A stretch of DNA of 64,000 nt from an uncultured Candidatus Melainabacteria bacterium (lineage in GTDB: Bacteria; Cyanobacteriota; Vampirovibrionia; Gastranaerophilales; Gastranaerophilaceae): NCBI GenBank assembly GCA_950096985.1, contig CATNBA010000007.1:1-64000 (forward strand), given 5' to 3'. The translations under genes and the position numbers were made by a program. Below the pieces are notes generated by a model, which was not told where the DNA came from, made no database searches, and was given only the letters and a program-made list of their open reading frames with translations. This document shows, one piece after another, positions 56,089 to 64,000 of the stretch (positions within the stretch are counted from its first letter, which is position 1; each line of letters opens with the position of its first letter).

Positions 56089-59046
56089 TTATTTTAACAG
56101 ATTTTTCAGATTTTTCAACCCTTGCTTTGCATCTTGCATCTGTTGACGTGCAGCTTGAGCTTCCTCTCTCTGCTGCTGAAGTTTATTTTGAAACTCCTGT
56201 GTTTTTTGCTTATAAGCATCTTGAACAGCCTGTTTAGTTGTTTCTACCTGCTCTTTTACACTAACACTTTCAATCGCAGATGTATCGCACTTTGAAAGCC
56301 ATTTAAATGATTTTACTGAGCTTTTACTTTCAACACCGCCGTTAAACAAAACTTTAAAATCTTTATAATTTTTACTGCCGGAAGACAATTCCGGAATAGC
56401 CGAAACTTTTTCATTTTTAGGATCTGTTGTTAACGCATTAATCAACTTACCTGTCAAATTTCCGAATTTAGGGATAAATGACGTTAATTTATCTACTGAC
56501 AAATCACCGAGAGGTCCAAGCAGTTTAACAACTTCCGCAGATAACCTTCCTAAAACCACGACATTTGCAGTACCGTTTAACAGATTATATTTGCCTGTAA
56601 TATAATAAGCCATTGAAGGGCCTGTTGTTTTTACGGGATTTAAATTTGCCCATCCGTTATTGAATGTTAAATCCCCTGAAACTGATTTAAATTCAGCGGT
56701 ATTTTTTATAGCAGGCAAAGCTGAAATAGAACTTACTGCTGCTTTCAAAACAGAATTTGATGAAATATTATCTGCAAATAAGAAATTTTCAAAACGACCG
56801 ATGTTTCCAAAAGCACCGTCAATAATTTCAAAAGACACTTTGCCTTTCAAATTTTTCATCATTTCAACATCAGTTGCGCCGTGTAAAGTTACATCCGCGT
56901 TAAAACCAAGCCTGCCCGATAAAGCATTTTTAATTCCTGCAGCACCCGCAACAGCTTTTTCTGCATCCATGCCTGAACCTTTAAACTTAACGCCCGTGTA
57001 CCCATTCACAATATTATATGAAATATCACCGTTAACCTTTCCTGCAAACGCATCGCCTGTAAGGTTTCTTAAATAAAATACGTTATCCGTTAAATCAAAA
57101 TCAGCTCCTAAATTTTCAGCAACAATACCTCCGGATACAAATTTTTTCAAACTGCCTTTGCCTTTTACGATTGGTCCGTTTAAATTGATATCCATATTTT
57201 CCATAGAAATAAGCATATCAGGAATTTTAAGCGTTGGAACAGCTGCCGTGCCTTTCAATATAGGATTCAAAGCACTGCCGCCTATATGTATATTAAAATT
57301 TGTGTTTATATTTGATTTAGGCAAACCCGGAATTTCCATAGAAACTGTTTCTAATGATGACAAATTCATATCAAGTTTTTGAGATTTATAAACATCGATT
57401 ATAGCCCCTTTTAAGCAAATTTTACCTAATCCGTCCGCAATAAAATCAAGTTTTAAAGTATCTGTTAAATAATCTGAAATTTTGCCGTTAATAGTAAGTT
57501 TAATGGTGTCATACAGCATTTTAGCATTTTTAATATCAATTTCTTTTTCGTTTAAGACAATTTGTGCTGTCGGGAAAGAAACATTTGCCGCAGGATTTAA
57601 AACTTTTGCATTAGAAATATTAATAATATTTTTTACAAGATTTACACCTGCAATATTCAAAGTTGTATTTGATGGTATATCTTTGTAATTTACGCCAGAT
57701 AAATTAACATTGAATACAGGAGCGTTATTTGAAAAATCTATATCAGCATTAATACCTGTTATTGCAAAATTGTACAATTTGTAAGCAAGAGAAGCGGAAG
57801 GTACTTTTAAATATCCTGAGGATTGTGTTTTTTTAAGATTTGATTTAAGAGTAAAATCCGCATCAATTCCGCCTGTTGCGTTTAATGTTTCCAAATCTTT
57901 ATACCCGAATGTTTTTGCAATACTGTCAAGCATATCAATAATGCTTTTAAATTTTGCCTTTGATTTACAGTTCAAATCAACACTCGGATGTTTTCCCGTT
58001 TTAAAATTTCCTATAAGCTCTGTTATTTCTTTTTCAGATGTAAATAACTTTGTATATAGATTAATAGTGTTACCTTTCAACTTTAAATCAACGTTACTCG
58101 GCGGAAGTTTTTTGCCGTCGACCGCAATACCAAGATTAGAAACATTTATGCTTCCGTCAAAATTCATATCCTCAAATGTACCGGATGTGACAATGCTTCC
58201 TTTCACATCGGCTGTTAACTGATTATCATGAATTGATTTAAAAATCGGTATAATATCAAAAGGCTGCGGCTGTGGTTTTGGTTGGTCTTCCTGAGGTTGT
58301 GCAAAAACAAGTTCGTTTAAGTCCATATCAGGCATGACTTTATTTAAAACTTTAATATCATAGCTGAACTGCTCTTTATCCTGAAGCATAAATTTACCAT
58401 CTGCAGATATCTTTATTTTTTTATTAAGTATAAAATCAGTAATTTGTGCTTGTTCACCGTATATAGAATAAGTTTTATCAGTAGGTAAATCAATAAACGA
58501 TATATTGTAATTATTAACTGCAATATTTGGCAGATGATTTGAAAGTCTAATACCTAAAGGCAATTCTGTCATTGGTTCAGCAGGCTGAGCTGAATGTTCT
58601 GACTCAGGAATAAAATCTTCAATCAGAAACTTGCCGCCTTTTTTTATCTTTAAATTAAGATTAACATTTTCAGCCCCAATGACGTCAAGTTCAATTTTTC
58701 TTACAAACAAAGGCAGAAGTGAAAGTTTTCCGCCTGCATTATCAGCTGTTAAAAATGTTTCTCCAGTAGGCAATGCAGCTTCAATATGTCCGACACCTGC
58801 TCCTATAGTAAGTTTAGGAGTTGTAAGAACTCTTATATTTTCAAGTTTAACCTTAAACCCGGAAGTTTCTTCAACTAATTTTGATATTTCATCACTGTAT
58901 GAATTAACTATTCCGTTGACAAAAAACGGAACAATCAAAAATAATATATATAACGCAATAAAAAATATTCCTAATCCTATACCAAACTTTTTCAACATTT
59001 TTTTAAACCCACTATAACGATTTTGTAATAAATTTAGTGCAAACAT
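56089..59046 (-). CDS. AsmA/TamB-like membrane-anchored protein
   Basis: 985 aa. One N-terminal TM helix (about residues 20-45, IGLGIFFIALYILFLIVPFF), then repetitive beta-rich sequence with the AsmA features (SGFKVKLENIRVLTTPKL near 60; LKIKKGGKFLIEDF) and a C-terminal coiled coil (QQQREEAQAARQQMQDAK). Such proteins form long bridges that shuttle lipids to the outer membrane, which suggests a diderm cell. It starts 3 nt after miaA; a start 16 codons later (MLKKFG) is also possible. Confidence 0.85.
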   Translation of the reverse strand: MFALNLLQNRYSGFKKMLKKFGIGLGIFFIALYILFLIVPFFVNGIVNSYSDEISKLVEETSGFKVKLENIRVLTTPKLTIGAGVGHIEAALPTGETFLTADNAGGKLSLLPLFVRKIELDVIGAENVNLNLKIKKGGKFLIEDFIPESEHSAQPAEPMTELPLGIRLSNHLPNIAVNNYNISFIDLPTDKTYSIYGEQAQITDFILNKKIKISADGKFMLQDKEQFSYDIKVLNKVMPDMDLNELVFAQPQEDQPKPQPQPFDIIPIFKSIHDNQLTADVKGSIVTSGTFEDMNFDGSINVSNLGIAVDGKKLPPSNVDLKLKGNTINLYTKLFTSEKEITELIGNFKTGKHPSVDLNCKSKAKFKSIIDMLDSIAKTFGYKDLETLNATGGIDADFTLKSNLKKTQSSGYLKVPSASLAYKLYNFAITGINADIDFSNNAPVFNVNLSGVNYKDIPSNTTLNIAGVNLVKNIINISNAKVLNPAANVSFPTAQIVLNEKEIDIKNAKMLYDTIKLTINGKISDYLTDTLKLDFIADGLGKICLKGAIIDVYKSQKLDMNLSSLETVSMEIPGLPKSNINTNFNIHIGGSALNPILKGTAAVPTLKIPDMLISMENMDINLNGPIVKGKGSLKKFVSGGIVAENLGADFDLTDNVFYLRNLTGDAFAGKVNGDISYNIVNGYTGVKFKGSGMDAEKAVAGAAGIKNALSGRLGFNADVTLHGATDVEMMKNLKGKVSFEIIDGAFGNIGRFENFLFADNISSNSVLKAAVSSISALPAIKNTAEFKSVSGDLTFNNGWANLNPVKTTGPSMAYYITGKYNLLNGTANVVVLGRLSAEVVKLLGPLGDLSVDKLTSFIPKFGNLTGKLINALTTDPKNEKVSAIPELSSGSKNYKDFKVLFNGGVESKSSVKSFKWLSKCDTSAIESVSVKEQVETTKQAVQDAYKQKTQEFQNKLQQQREEAQAARQQMQDAKQGLKNLKNLLK

Positions 59047-59049
59047 AAG

Positions 59050-59910
59050 TTACTTATTCTTCCTTTCAGGATAACAATTCCATTTTATATTTTCATTTTT
59101 TCTAAACCACGTAAGCTGACGCTTAGCATAATTTCTTGTGTTTTGTTTAAGTTTATCAACAGCCTCATCCATAGTTATCAGACCGTCAAGTGCCATAATA
59201 ATCTCGCGGTAACCTATTGTATCTACAATATTTGCAATACGTCCGTATTGTGCCAGTAAATTTCTGGTTTCGTCGATAAGTCCTTGCTCTATCATCAAAT
59301 CAACGCGCTTATTAATTCTGTTATAAAGTTCTTCACGGGGAAAATTCAAACCAATCCATTCAATATTATATTCAATTTCGTTAATGCCGCGCGACATATG
59401 AATAGGTTTGCCGGTAGTTTTTAAAATTTCAATATATCTTATTGCTTTTTTCTTATCATTTTTTTCAACAAACGCATTTTTATCAAGTTCATAAAGCATA
59501 TGTTCCAATTCTTCATAAGAAAGTTCAGACAACCTATGACGAAGCTCCCAATCGGGCTCAATTTCCGGTAAACTATAATTATTCAGCAAAACATTGAAAT
59601 ATAATCCCGTTCCGCCCGCAATTATAGGAGTTTTACCTCGCGACAAAATATCATTAATACATTTTTTTGCTTCTCTTGTATACAAGCCCGCAGAATAATT
59701 AATATCAGGATCTACAATATCAATCATATGATGAGGAATTCCCTGCCGTTCTTCAAGTGTTGGTTTTGCAGTTCCAATATCAAACCCTTTATAAACAAGT
59801 CTGGAATCCGCCGAAACTATTTCTCCGTCGATTTGTTTTGCAAGCTCCACTGAATACGCGGTCTTACCGCTTGCTGTCGCTCCAACTATTGCAATAACTT
59901 TATTGTTCAT
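59050..59910 (-). CDS. miaA: tRNA dimethylallyltransferase
   Basis: Puts the dimethylallyl group on A37 of UNN-decoding tRNAs. About 286 aa. P-loop GATASGKTAYS near residue 10, SADSRLVYKG, then PHHMIDIVDP, PIIAGGTGLYF and a C-terminal segment KRQLTWFRKNENIKW. I use the ATG at 59910, which gives the family-typical start MNNKVIAIVG; the longer track start is also in frame. It overlaps the membrane-protein gene by 11 nt. Confidence 0.95.
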   Translation of the reverse strand: MNNKVIAIVGATASGKTAYSVELAKQIDGEIVSADSRLVYKGFDIGTAKPTLEERQGIPHHMIDIVDPDINYSAGLYTREAKKCINDILSRGKTPIIAGGTGLYFNVLLNNYSLPEIEPDWELRHRLSELSYEELEHMLYELDKNAFVEKNDKKKAIRYIEILKTTGKPIHMSRGINEIEYNIEWIGLNFPREELYNRINKRVDLMIEQGLIDETRNLLAQYGRIANIVDTIGYREIIMALDGLITMDEAVDKLKQNTRNYAKRQLTWFRKNENIKWNCYPERKNK

Positions 59911-60754
59911 AACCTTCCGCATACTTTTTGTCATAATACAAGAATATCAATACAGCCATATATACTATAAAATAATACATAATAATGCTTACAAGTATGT
60001 AAAATATCGGATTTATTACAGCAAATGTATAAATAAATAAAAGCACAAACCCCATAAACCACAGCGATAAAAATATACCGAGTGTATTAAAAAAATCTTT
60101 AAACAATTTACCAATTGAGTTCAATAAAGCTAAAAAAGGATTATGAGTGTTATACATAATTTCAGGCACCCACAACATTAAAAGATACATGATAATTGAA
60201 GTTGCAACCATAAACAGTAAACTCCATTTACCAAAAAACACAATTTGAGCAGGAGTTAACTGTTCAATGAAAGCCGCCATTCCTGTATTTGATGCAATAG
60301 CAGGATCGGATGCTAATTGCAATAATTGCTGCGTTGAAATTTCATCAAGACTGCCGATTATATTTATACCAAGCAAATAAACTATAGGGGTCGATAAAAT
60401 TTGTATAAGAAATAATATTATATATACCCCGACAAAAGACATAAAGTATTTACCAATTCCTTCAGGAATTGTTTTAAATAGTGCCAAAGAAGCATTAGCC
60501 CTATCTGCATCTAGTACAAAAATTTTCTTTGATAATCCCACAGCGCCCTTAACCATATAAAACCAAGCAGCGCAAAATACTCCACTCATAAATAATATAG
60601 TTATTGATGCAAGTATGATTTTATGATTTGAGTCCATATGAGCTCTTGAAAAAAAAGTATATAAATCTAACATTTTAATACCAAATATCAATGGTATGGC
60701 AAGAATAATATTAGAATTTGTTACCTTACAAGCTTGTTTAAACAGTTCTCGCAT
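59900..60754 (-). CDS. Multi-pass membrane protein
   Basis: About 284 aa with about six hydrophobic helices (near residues 20-40, 50-75, 105-130, 180-205, 225-250, 255-280). No motif I recognise. The track starts at a TTG; the ATG at 60754 with gaggg upstream is preferred. It lies in the operon between the DUF2229-like gene and miaA and overlaps miaA by 11 nt. Confidence 0.75.
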   Translation of the reverse strand: MRELFKQACKVTNSNIILAIPLIFGIKMLDLYTFFSRAHMDSNHKIILASITILFMSGVFCAAWFYMVKGAVGLSKKIFVLDADRANASLALFKTIPEGIGKYFMSFVGVYIILFLIQILSTPIVYLLGINIIGSLDEISTQQLLQLASDPAIASNTGMAAFIEQLTPAQIVFFGKWSLLFMVATSIIMYLLMLWVPEIMYNTHNPFLALLNSIGKLFKDFFNTLGIFLSLWFMGFVLLFIYTFAVINPIFYILVSIIMYYFIVYMAVLIFLYYDKKYAEGYEQ

Positions 60755-60789
60755 AATGTATAATACCCTCAAATCTTAAAATAAATATA

Positions 60790-61920
60790 TTAACCGACTG
60801 TCTCTTTTTCTTTAGCCAATTTTCGTTTTCTTCTGCGCATCAAGTCAACAAAAGCCTCAAGCCTTGTTAAATATCCGGCTTTACCTGTTTGCTCATCCAT
60901 AATTAACGGTAAAATAGGAATATCACAGTTTTCTCTCATAGCAGGGAAAATATTTTGTGACATAATTTCAGGCATACAAGTGAATGGACTTATATGAATA
61001 ATACCATCTATACCGCGCTCATCAGCATATGCAACGTCAGAAACACATTCCAGACTGTCACCACCAATATCACGCATAAGATAAGGCTTTGCCATTCTAA
61101 AAGCACGCTGCAAATGCGTTTCACCTTTTCTAAACGCCTCCGGAATAATAGCATCTTTGATAAATCCGCTTATAGTAAGGCTTCTTCTTGTTTGAACACC
61201 CATTTTACCAAGTTCACGTGTAATATCCTGATTTGAAAATTTGTCACAAACAAGATAAATTTCACCGGTCAAATCAACATGCAAAACTTCCCTTTTTGGG
61301 TCAATCTGAACTTTTTTCATTTCAGCCATCGCGTCTTTTTTAGCTTTTTTAAGCTGTCTTGTATTATCAGCATCTTTAATATATTGCAAAGCTTTAAGAA
61401 AATGTTTTTCAGCTTCGCCGAAATTAATCTCCCTGGCTCTGTAATAAGAAAGAGTATTTTCCAAATCATCAAGAACAAACATTTTTCTGATAGCAATATT
61501 TATAGCTCTCGCAAACAAAACAGGGTCATTTTTACCGCTAATTTTTTTTAAAAAATCATACATACCCTTAATACCGTCATAAAGAGTTAATTCAATATAT
61601 TTGGCATCATAGCCTAAATCTATCAAAGCACTGTGAATACAATTTCCATATTCGCCCAAACGACAGCAGCCGGGAGAAGTAATCATAGCAACATAATCCG
61701 TACCACCTTCAATTGCCTCAATAAAATTACCTAAAATTAATTTATATGGCAAACATATAGCCTCAGGGGAATGCTTCGTGCCTAATGATAATGTTTTTTT
61801 ACTTGTATAAGGCGGAATAAACGGTTCAACGCCGATTTTTTTCAACGCTGCCGCCCATGCTATACTTACTGTTCCCATATGGGGAAATGCAACCTTAATT
61901 TTTGTATTTTTTCTACTCAT
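60790..61920 (-). CDS. HgdB/DUF2229-like protein (acyl-CoA dehydratase activase-related)
   Basis: 376 aa. Conserved cysteines in PEAICLPYKL, SPGCCRLGEYGNC and SPFTCMPE and the C-terminal DEQTGKAGYLTRLEAFVD signature relate it to the activase-associated 2-hydroxyacyl-CoA dehydratase family. The SPGCCRLGEYGNC segment could bind an iron-sulfur cluster. The 19867 gene has the same C-terminal signature and is probably its partner, though the two are far apart. Function unknown. Confidence 0.75.
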   Translation of the reverse strand: MSRKNTKIKVAFPHMGTVSIAWAAALKKIGVEPFIPPYTSKKTLSLGTKHSPEAICLPYKLILGNFIEAIEGGTDYVAMITSPGCCRLGEYGNCIHSALIDLGYDAKYIELTLYDGIKGMYDFLKKISGKNDPVLFARAINIAIRKMFVLDDLENTLSYYRAREINFGEAEKHFLKALQYIKDADNTRQLKKAKKDAMAEMKKVQIDPKREVLHVDLTGEIYLVCDKFSNQDITRELGKMGVQTRRSLTISGFIKDAIIPEAFRKGETHLQRAFRMAKPYLMRDIGGDSLECVSDVAYADERGIDGIIHISPFTCMPEIMSQNIFPAMRENCDIPILPLIMDEQTGKAGYLTRLEAFVDLMRRRKRKLAKEKETVG

Positions 61921-61928
61921 TTTTTTAC

Positions 61929-63353
61929 CTATTGTACAAATTTTAAATCCGGTTTTCTTGCCGCTAAAGTTTCATCCAAACGTTTCACAGGTGTGGTATG
62001 CGGCGCTGATATAAGTTTTTCGGGATTGATTTTTGCATCTTCTGATATTTTCAACATTACATTAACAAAATCATCCAAAACCTGTTTTGTTTCACTTTCA
62101 GTAGGCTCAATCATAATTGCCTCATGAACAATAAGCGGAAAATAAACTGTTGGCGGATGGGTGTTTTCATCCATTAATGATTTTGCAATATTCAAAGTTG
62201 ACACCCCGTTTTCATGTTTTTGTTTTTCTCCCGAAAGAACAAATTCATGCATGCAAGGCTCATCATATGGCAATAAATATGCGCCTTTCAACTTTTCTTT
62301 TAAATAATTTGCGTTTAAAACGGCATTTTCACTTGCTTCTTGTAAGTTTTTACCCATCATCAAAATATAAGCATAAGCTCTTACAAGTACGCCGAAATTA
62401 CCGAAAAACCCCTTAACGCTGCCAATTGAGTGTTTGAAATTGTAATTTCTAAAATATTTTTCACCGTCAAATTCAACAATAGGAACTGGCAAAAATTGTT
62501 TTAAACTTTCTACAACACCGACAGGTCCGGCCCCCGGGCCGCCGCCGCCATGAGGGGTTGAAAATGTTTTATGTAAGTTTAAATGAACAACATCAAAGCC
62601 CATAAGTGCAGGATTAGAATAGCCCATTACAGCATTGAAATTTGCACCGTCATAGTACAATAATGACCCGTTATCATGCATTAATTTAGAAATTTCAAGA
62701 ACATTCTCTTCATAAATACCAAGCGTATTCGGATTTGTCATCATAATGGCAGCAACATCACTGTCTAAAAGGTTTTTTAAAGCTTCAACATCAACCTGTC
62801 CTTTTTCATTTGATTTTACGGGAACAATATCAAATCCGCAAAGACGTGCACTCGCAGGGTTTGTACCGTGAGCTGAATCAGGAATGATAACTTTTTTTCG
62901 GTTTTCACCTTTAACTTCAAAATATTTTTTAATAACCATCATGCCCGTAAGTTCACCATGTGCACCGGCTGCAGGTTGTAAAGTAACTGCATCCATACCA
63001 GTCACAACTTTTAATGCATTTTGCAGTTTATACATTAATTCCAAAGCACCCTGACAGTCTTCATCCGCGCTACAAGGATGTAAATTTGTAAAACCCTCAA
63101 GAGACGCTAAAAGCTCATTGACTTTCGGATTGTATTTCATTGTACAAGATCCTAACGGATAAAAACCTTTTTCAATACAAAAATTCAAATCTGAAAGTTC
63201 TTTGTAGTGACGCATTGCTTCCAATTCGCTAACCTCAGGTAAACCAACAGAAGTTTTTCTCAATTCTGTACCTTCAAGAAAACTCAAATCCTCTATTTCA
63301 TCCGTCAAACTAATCCCTGATACACCATTGCTTTTTTCAAAAATAGTTTTCAC
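61929..63353 (-). CDS. gcvPB: Glycine dehydrogenase (decarboxylating) subunit 2
   Basis: PLP-dependent P-protein beta subunit of the glycine cleavage system, for the two-subunit form. 474 aa. The PLP lysine is in HLNLHKTFSTPHGGGGPG near residue 260, and the N-terminal GSCTMKYNPK is typical. Starts with GTG (aggggatt before it) and overlaps the sigma gene's stop by 1 nt. gcvPA, gcvH and gcvT are not in the window. Confidence 0.95.
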   Translation of the reverse strand: MKTIFEKSNGVSGISLTDEIEDLSFLEGTELRKTSVGLPEVSELEAMRHYKELSDLNFCIEKGFYPLGSCTMKYNPKVNELLASLEGFTNLHPCSADEDCQGALELMYKLQNALKVVTGMDAVTLQPAAGAHGELTGMMVIKKYFEVKGENRKKVIIPDSAHGTNPASARLCGFDIVPVKSNEKGQVDVEALKNLLDSDVAAIMMTNPNTLGIYEENVLEISKLMHDNGSLLYYDGANFNAVMGYSNPALMGFDVVHLNLHKTFSTPHGGGGPGAGPVGVVESLKQFLPVPIVEFDGEKYFRNYNFKHSIGSVKGFFGNFGVLVRAYAYILMMGKNLQEASENAVLNANYLKEKLKGAYLLPYDEPCMHEFVLSGEKQKHENGVSTLNIAKSLMDENTHPPTVYFPLIVHEAIMIEPTESETKQVLDDFVNVMLKISEDAKINPEKLISAPHTTPVKRLDETLAARKPDLKFVQ

Positions 63354-63967
63354 TAAATAATCCCCTGTCTTTTTAAATCCCTTTTAATTTTATCTAACCC
63401 TGATTGGATAATTCTTGATATTCTTGATTGTGAAATATTATATTCTTCTGCAATCTCTCTCAATTTTTTCTCTTTAAAGAATTTTTGTTCTATCAATTCT
63501 TTTTCTCTTGGCGGAAGCTTTTTCATAGATTCAATAATTTCAGCTTTAAGTTCTGATAATTCAATGCTTTCCTCAGGAGTTTTATCATCTGCCTTAATTT
63601 GCGTAGGCACTTCTGCATCCTGCATTTCATCAATAGAAAGAATTGTTTTATAAACTTCTTCTCTTAAATTGCCATCTTCTTCAACCTGCTGCTTTTTATT
63701 TTTCAAAGAATACCATTTATATCGTCTTCTAACTTCATTTCGGACTGCCCATTTAATAGCAGTTGATAAATAAGTGTTATTAAAAGTATTTTTTGGATTG
63801 TTCTTAAATAAAATATACAACGTATGATTTCCGATATTTATAAGTTCCGGTAAATCAATCAAGTGTGAACTTGAAAACTTTTGGTATTCCACTTTTGCAA
63901 TCGTTTCAACTAAATCTTTATAATCCCTTAGATTAATTTTTTGTTTTGTATTTTGTTCTGCCGCCAT
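63353..63967 (-). CDS. Sigma-70-family RNA polymerase sigma factor
   Basis: 204 aa. Region 2 covers residues about 20-90 (LPELINIGNHTLYILF), with TYLSTAIKWAVRNEVRRRYK, and region 4 near 150-200 with LPPREKELIEQKFFKEKKLREIAEEYNISQSRIS as the helix-turn-helix. Layout resembles group 3 (FliA/SigF-like) factors more than ECF. It begins a run of minus-strand genes overlapping or close to each other, and may control them or be controlled with them. The gene begins 33 nt from the window edge; its promoter is probably outside. Confidence 0.88.
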   Translation of the reverse strand: MAAEQNTKQKINLRDYKDLVETIAKVEYQKFSSSHLIDLPELINIGNHTLYILFKNNPKNTFNNTYLSTAIKWAVRNEVRRRYKWYSLKNKKQQVEEDGNLREEVYKTILSIDEMQDAEVPTQIKADDKTPEESIELSELKAEIIESMKKLPPREKELIEQKFFKEKKLREIAEEYNISQSRISRIIQSGLDKIKRDLKRQGII

Positions 63968-64000
63968 GACTATAACATTATTCCTATAAAAACATTTCCC

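Noticed and set aside
57941-58222. Plus-strand ORFs across the AsmA-like gene
   Set aside because: Shadows of the 985-aa minus-strand gene, which has clear family features.

Overview
The window looks like a chromosomal segment of a non-photosynthetic cyanobacterial-lineage gut bacterium (Gastranaerophilales / Vampirovibrionia, formerly Melainabacteria). The reasons are low G+C; an ATP synthase operon in cyanobacterial order (a-c-b'-b-delta-alpha-gamma) with two b-type subunits and no beta or epsilon nearby; a cyanobacterial-type GshB; a full-length NifU/NifS pair; prepilins with the FTLAEVLITLGIIGVVAA-type leader; and many membrane or glycine-zipper proteins I can only place as lineage-specific. 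The assignment is inference from gene content. I found no photosynthesis genes, rRNA, tRNA, CRISPR array, phage or insertion sequence. With the small unlisted gene at 50080-50253 included, no gene-free stretch exceeds 300 bp.

Layout. 1-3.9 kb: a LeuC/aconitase-family subunit, an ECF-like sigma factor with a zinc-finger anti-sigma factor, and two lineage-specific membrane proteins. 3.9-9.3 kb: glgC, then a birA-oadG-oadA-oadB operon (biotin ligase plus Na+-pumping decarboxylase). 9.3-14.2 kb: atpBEF'FHAG. 14.2-17.4 kb: two tandem paralogous membrane proteins with an N-terminal FTG motif. 17.7-23.6 kb: cca, rsmE, a DUF2229-type protein, folE2, a membrane-anchored thioredoxin, an RpoD-family sigma factor and rpsU. 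23.7-24.5 kb: a prepilin gene broken at a run of ten C. 24.5-32.2 kb: SNF2 helicase, gpmI, yjbQ, a degenerate amidohydrolase, obg. 32.2-42.5 kb: tsaD, gshB, a coiled-coil membrane protein, a metallo-hydrolase, ribD, a small protein, dnaX, nifU-nifS and a secreted three-repeat protein. 42.5-53 kb: Ski2/Mtr4-like helicase, serS, an IDH-family enzyme, two glycine-zipper proteins, a 57-aa gene, a uridine-kinase-family protein, a Cys-rich secreted protein and an SLH-domain protein. 53-64 kb: pyk and a long minus-strand operon (sigma factor, gcvPB, DUF2229/HgdB-like, membrane protein, miaA, AsmA-like, Cys-rich prepilin).

How the parts fit. Central metabolism is fermentative in flavour: glycogen synthesis, lower glycolysis (GpmI, Pyk), and decarboxylation coupled to Na+ export. 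The ATP synthase c subunit lacks the usual Na+ ligands, so ATP synthesis is probably H+-coupled while the decarboxylase makes a Na+ gradient. Three sigma factors and one anti-sigma factor in 64 kb suggest a sizeable regulatory layer, and two prepilin-like proteins, an SLH protein and several secreted proteins suggest an elaborate surface.

The most notable find is the C10 tract in the prepilin gene at 23763-24511. It has a consensus-like promoter and a ribosome binding site, but the tract puts the start codon out of frame with the prepilin body; 8 or 11 C would restore one ORF, as expected of a phase-variable locus. A second pattern is a group of genes without a Shine-Dalgarno sequence in which a -10-like hexamer ends exactly 6 nt before the ATG (tsaD, dnaX, ribD, rsmE and the gene at 46256), suggesting leaderless mRNAs.
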